This document shows, one piece after another, positions 62,617 through 64,000 of a DNA stretch of 64,000 nucleotides (positions within the stretch are counted from its first letter, which is position 1; each line of letters opens with the position of its first letter). Source of the DNA: Halopiger aswanensis. GTDB taxonomy: Archaea; Halobacteriota; Halobacteria; Halobacteriales; Natrialbaceae. The DNA lies in assembly GCF_003610195.1 (NCBI RefSeq), contig NZ_RAPO01000002.1:682001-746000 (forward strand), read 5' to 3'. The notes beneath the pieces are model-generated. The model worked only from the letters and a program-made list of their open reading frames with translations, was not told the DNA's origin and did not search any database. The translations under genes and the position numbers were made by a program.

Positions 62617-64000
62617 ATGTCCGGGACGTCTCGCGGGAGTCGCGACGCCGACTCCCTCCGGACGGCCGCGGAGCGGGCCGCCCTCGGCGCGGCGACCCGC
62701 TACGCTCGCGTCTGCGACCTCTCGAGTCCGGCCGAAGCCGCGTACCTCGAGGCGCTCCCCGCGGCGCGCCGCGAGATCCTCCACCGCTTCGTCCGGGGCG
62801 TGATTCGCGGCGAGCCGGCCGGCCTGTCCGCCGCGGTCGTCTCGCCCGAGCCGTCCGCCGTCCCGGACGAGCCGACGCCGCTGGACGCTCTCGAGCGGGC
62901 GCACCTGCAGTCGGTCGCCGAGTCGCCGTCGGAGTCGGCGCGTCGGCGCCTCGCGCTCGTCGCGTTTCCGGGATCCGAGAGCGCGCTGATCGTCCCGGTC
63001 GCGGCGAGACACGGGTACGATCGGCTCCGCTTCGCCGGTCCGGTTCGGCGGTGGTCGAGGAGTGACGACCGCGGCGGGACCGCGGGATCGAGCGACGGCG
63101 ACTCCGCCCTCGAGCGCCTCTCGCACCCGGTCGATCTCGTCCCGCTACTCGAGTGCGAGGGCGCGTTCAGGGACGCCGAACAGGCCGAACGGATCCGGGC
63201 CGAGGTGGCCGAGAGCGTTGCGAACCTCGCGCTCGCGCGACTCGCGGCGGCCGTCCACGAGCGCCGTGCGGCGGGTCGATCGGACGCTTCCGGGCCCCTC
63301 GAGGCGATTCCGAGCGCGATTCCGGCCGCCACCGACGCCGCCGCGTTCGAGCGGCTCGTCACCGACGGCCACCCGTTCCACCCGAGCGGGAAGATCCGAC
63401 GCGGGATGACCGCCGGAGAGGGGCTCGCGTACGCGCCCGAGTTCAGCGACCGGATCGACCTCCGGTTCGTCGCCGTCGCCCGGAAGTACGCCCTCGAGAC
63501 GCGTGCGAGCGAATCGGACGACCGGCTGACCGAGCGGCTGTTCGGGACCTTCGACGGCCTCAGGGGCGCGCTCGAGCGCGCCGTCCCCGCGGAGCGGTCC
63601 CCCGACGCGTACGCCGTCGTTCCCGTTCACCCGCTGCAGTACCACCGGACGATCCCGGACCGCTACGCCGATCGGCGGGCCGACGGTCGAGTCGTGCCGA
63701 TCGGCGACTACGCCCGGCCGGTAACGCCGCAACTCAACCTTCGGACGGTGGTGCCCCACGAAAACGGGAGCGAGCGATCCGCGGGCGACGACGGCGCCCG
63801 TCCGCACCTCAAACTCGCGATCCCCGTCCAGACGACGAACGTCGTCCGAACGCTGTCGCCCCACGCCGTCTCGAACGGGCCGCAGGTGACCGCCGTCGCG
63901 CGAACGATCGCCCGGCGGGAATCGCTCGAGACCCTCGGACTGCTCGCCGAACCCGCGGCGGCGTGCTACTACCCGCCGAACGGCCCTCACCCGAGCGGCG
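62617..64000 (+). CDS. IucA/IucC family siderophore synthetase, N-terminal part (cut by window end)
   Basis: The frame opens at an ATG and stays open to the last base (461 codons). It shows the NIS-synthetase core DGHPFHPSGKIRRGM, VVPVHPLQYHRT, PQLNLRTVVP and LKLAIPVQTTNVVRTL, the ATP-grasp-like adenylation region. It joins a citrate or dicarboxylate to an amine in a siderophore. More biosynthetic genes are expected beyond the window. The first 100 residues are an Ala/Arg-rich helical extension, and an acidic linker near EPSAVPDEPTPLDALER follows. Confidence 0.9.
   Translation, partial: MSGTSRGSRDADSLRTAAERAALGAATRYARVCDLSSPAEAAYLEALPAARREILHRFVRGVIRGEPAGLSAAVVSPEPSAVPDEPTPLDALERAHLQSVAESPSESARRRLALVAFPGSESALIVPVAARHGYDRLRFAGPVRRWSRSDDRGGTAGSSDGDSALERLSHPVDLVPLLECEGAFRDAEQAERIRAEVAESVANLALARLAAAVHERRAAGRSDASGPLEAIPSAIPAATDAAAFERLVTDGHPFHPSGKIRRGMTAGEGLAYAPEFSDRIDLRFVAVARKYALETRASESDDRLTERLFGTFDGLRGALERAVPAERSPDAYAVVPVHPLQYHRTIPDRYADRRADGRVVPIGDYARPVTPQLNLRTVVPHENGSERSAGDDGARPHLKLAIPVQTTNVVRTLSPHAVSNGPQVTAVARTIARRESLETLGLLAEPAAACYYPPNGPHPSG

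Noticed and set aside
1-64000. Very frequent CTCGAG hexamers that look like a spread repeat or signal
   Set aside because: They come from the favoured codon pair CTC-GAG (Leu-Glu) in frame within genes.
1-64000. CRISPR arrays, tRNA, rRNA or intact insertion sequences
   Set aside because: I saw no regular spaced repeats, no tRNA-type cloverleaf with TTCGA loop in any gap and no transposase gene. A tRNA scan would settle it.

Overview
The window is a piece of a haloarchaeal chromosome, most like the Natrialbales (Haloterrigena, Natrinema and relatives), though the genus is inferred from gene content and not proven. The DNA is GC-rich with a strong preference for CTC-GAG codon pairs, and the proteins are very acidic. 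Many genes have a TATA-like box about 26-30 bases before the start codon and no leader. Marker genes are archaeal: FtsZ1, D-aminoacyl-tRNA deacylase DtdA, 3-dehydroquinate synthase II, a ubiquitin-like SAMP, geranylgeranyl reductase, a Bat-type regulator and several haloarchaea-only DUF proteins. No rRNA, tRNA, CRISPR array or intact insertion sequence was seen.

Layout. 1-7112: mixed housekeeping genes (zinc-ribbon proteins, 3-dehydroquinate synthase II, HAD hydrolase, SprT-like protease, a PadR regulator next to a His-rich cation-efflux pump with a conspicuous operator, a GNAT acetyltransferase). 7341-22193: an accessory catabolic region. It holds a Gfo/Idh/MocA sugar dehydrogenase divergent from an SDR dehydrogenase, then a carbohydrate ABC importer (binding lipoprotein, two permeases, a YesL-like DUF624 protein, a possible 45-residue microprotein and the ATPase) that runs into a cytoplasmic GH2 glycosidase. 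An UspA protein, an IclR regulator and a two-gene LUD/Fe-S lactate-utilisation-type pair follow. The reading is uptake of a glycoside, intracellular cleavage by GH2 and oxidation of the released sugar. 22572-28436: SAMP, a large sensor kinase, a sugar nucleotidyltransferase, small regulators and a Rieske protein, with an AT-rich gap at 22851-23433 that may encode a structured RNA.

28534-34940: saccharopine-dehydrogenase-like protein, a pabB-pabA-pabC operon with overlapping genes, an acidic HhH protein and aroE. 35092-43018: Na+/Ca2+ exchanger, a double-DUF7344 regulator, a Bat-type PAS/GAF/HTH_10 regulator, dtdA and ftsZ1. 43097-50726: ferritin-like protein, rhodanese-metallo-beta-lactamase fusion, 2Fe-2S ferredoxin, geranylgeranyl reductase, two peptidase genes (M48 and M20) and a DUF302 protein. 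An array of short hairpins lies between the convergent reductase and M48 genes. 50873-64000: uS10 paralogue, Nudix hydrolase, an RDD membrane-protein gene broken by a 7-bp tandem duplication, DUF5787, a deaminase, a DUF35-thiolase pair, M42 peptidase, TrkA, a cupredoxin lipoprotein, an SRPBCC protein, a second M48 protease, a reduced thioredoxin-reductase-like flavoprotein and the first 461 codons of an IucA/IucC siderophore synthetase cut by the window edge.

The items most worth a second look are the 7-bp duplication that frameshifts the RDD gene, the candidate RNA at 23011-23114, the hairpin array at 47157-47392, the translationally linked 45-codon frame in the sugar-import operon, and several well-placed inverted repeats in promoters. 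I did not find one system that is clearly new. The sugar region is the best candidate for a coherent but uncharacterised pathway.
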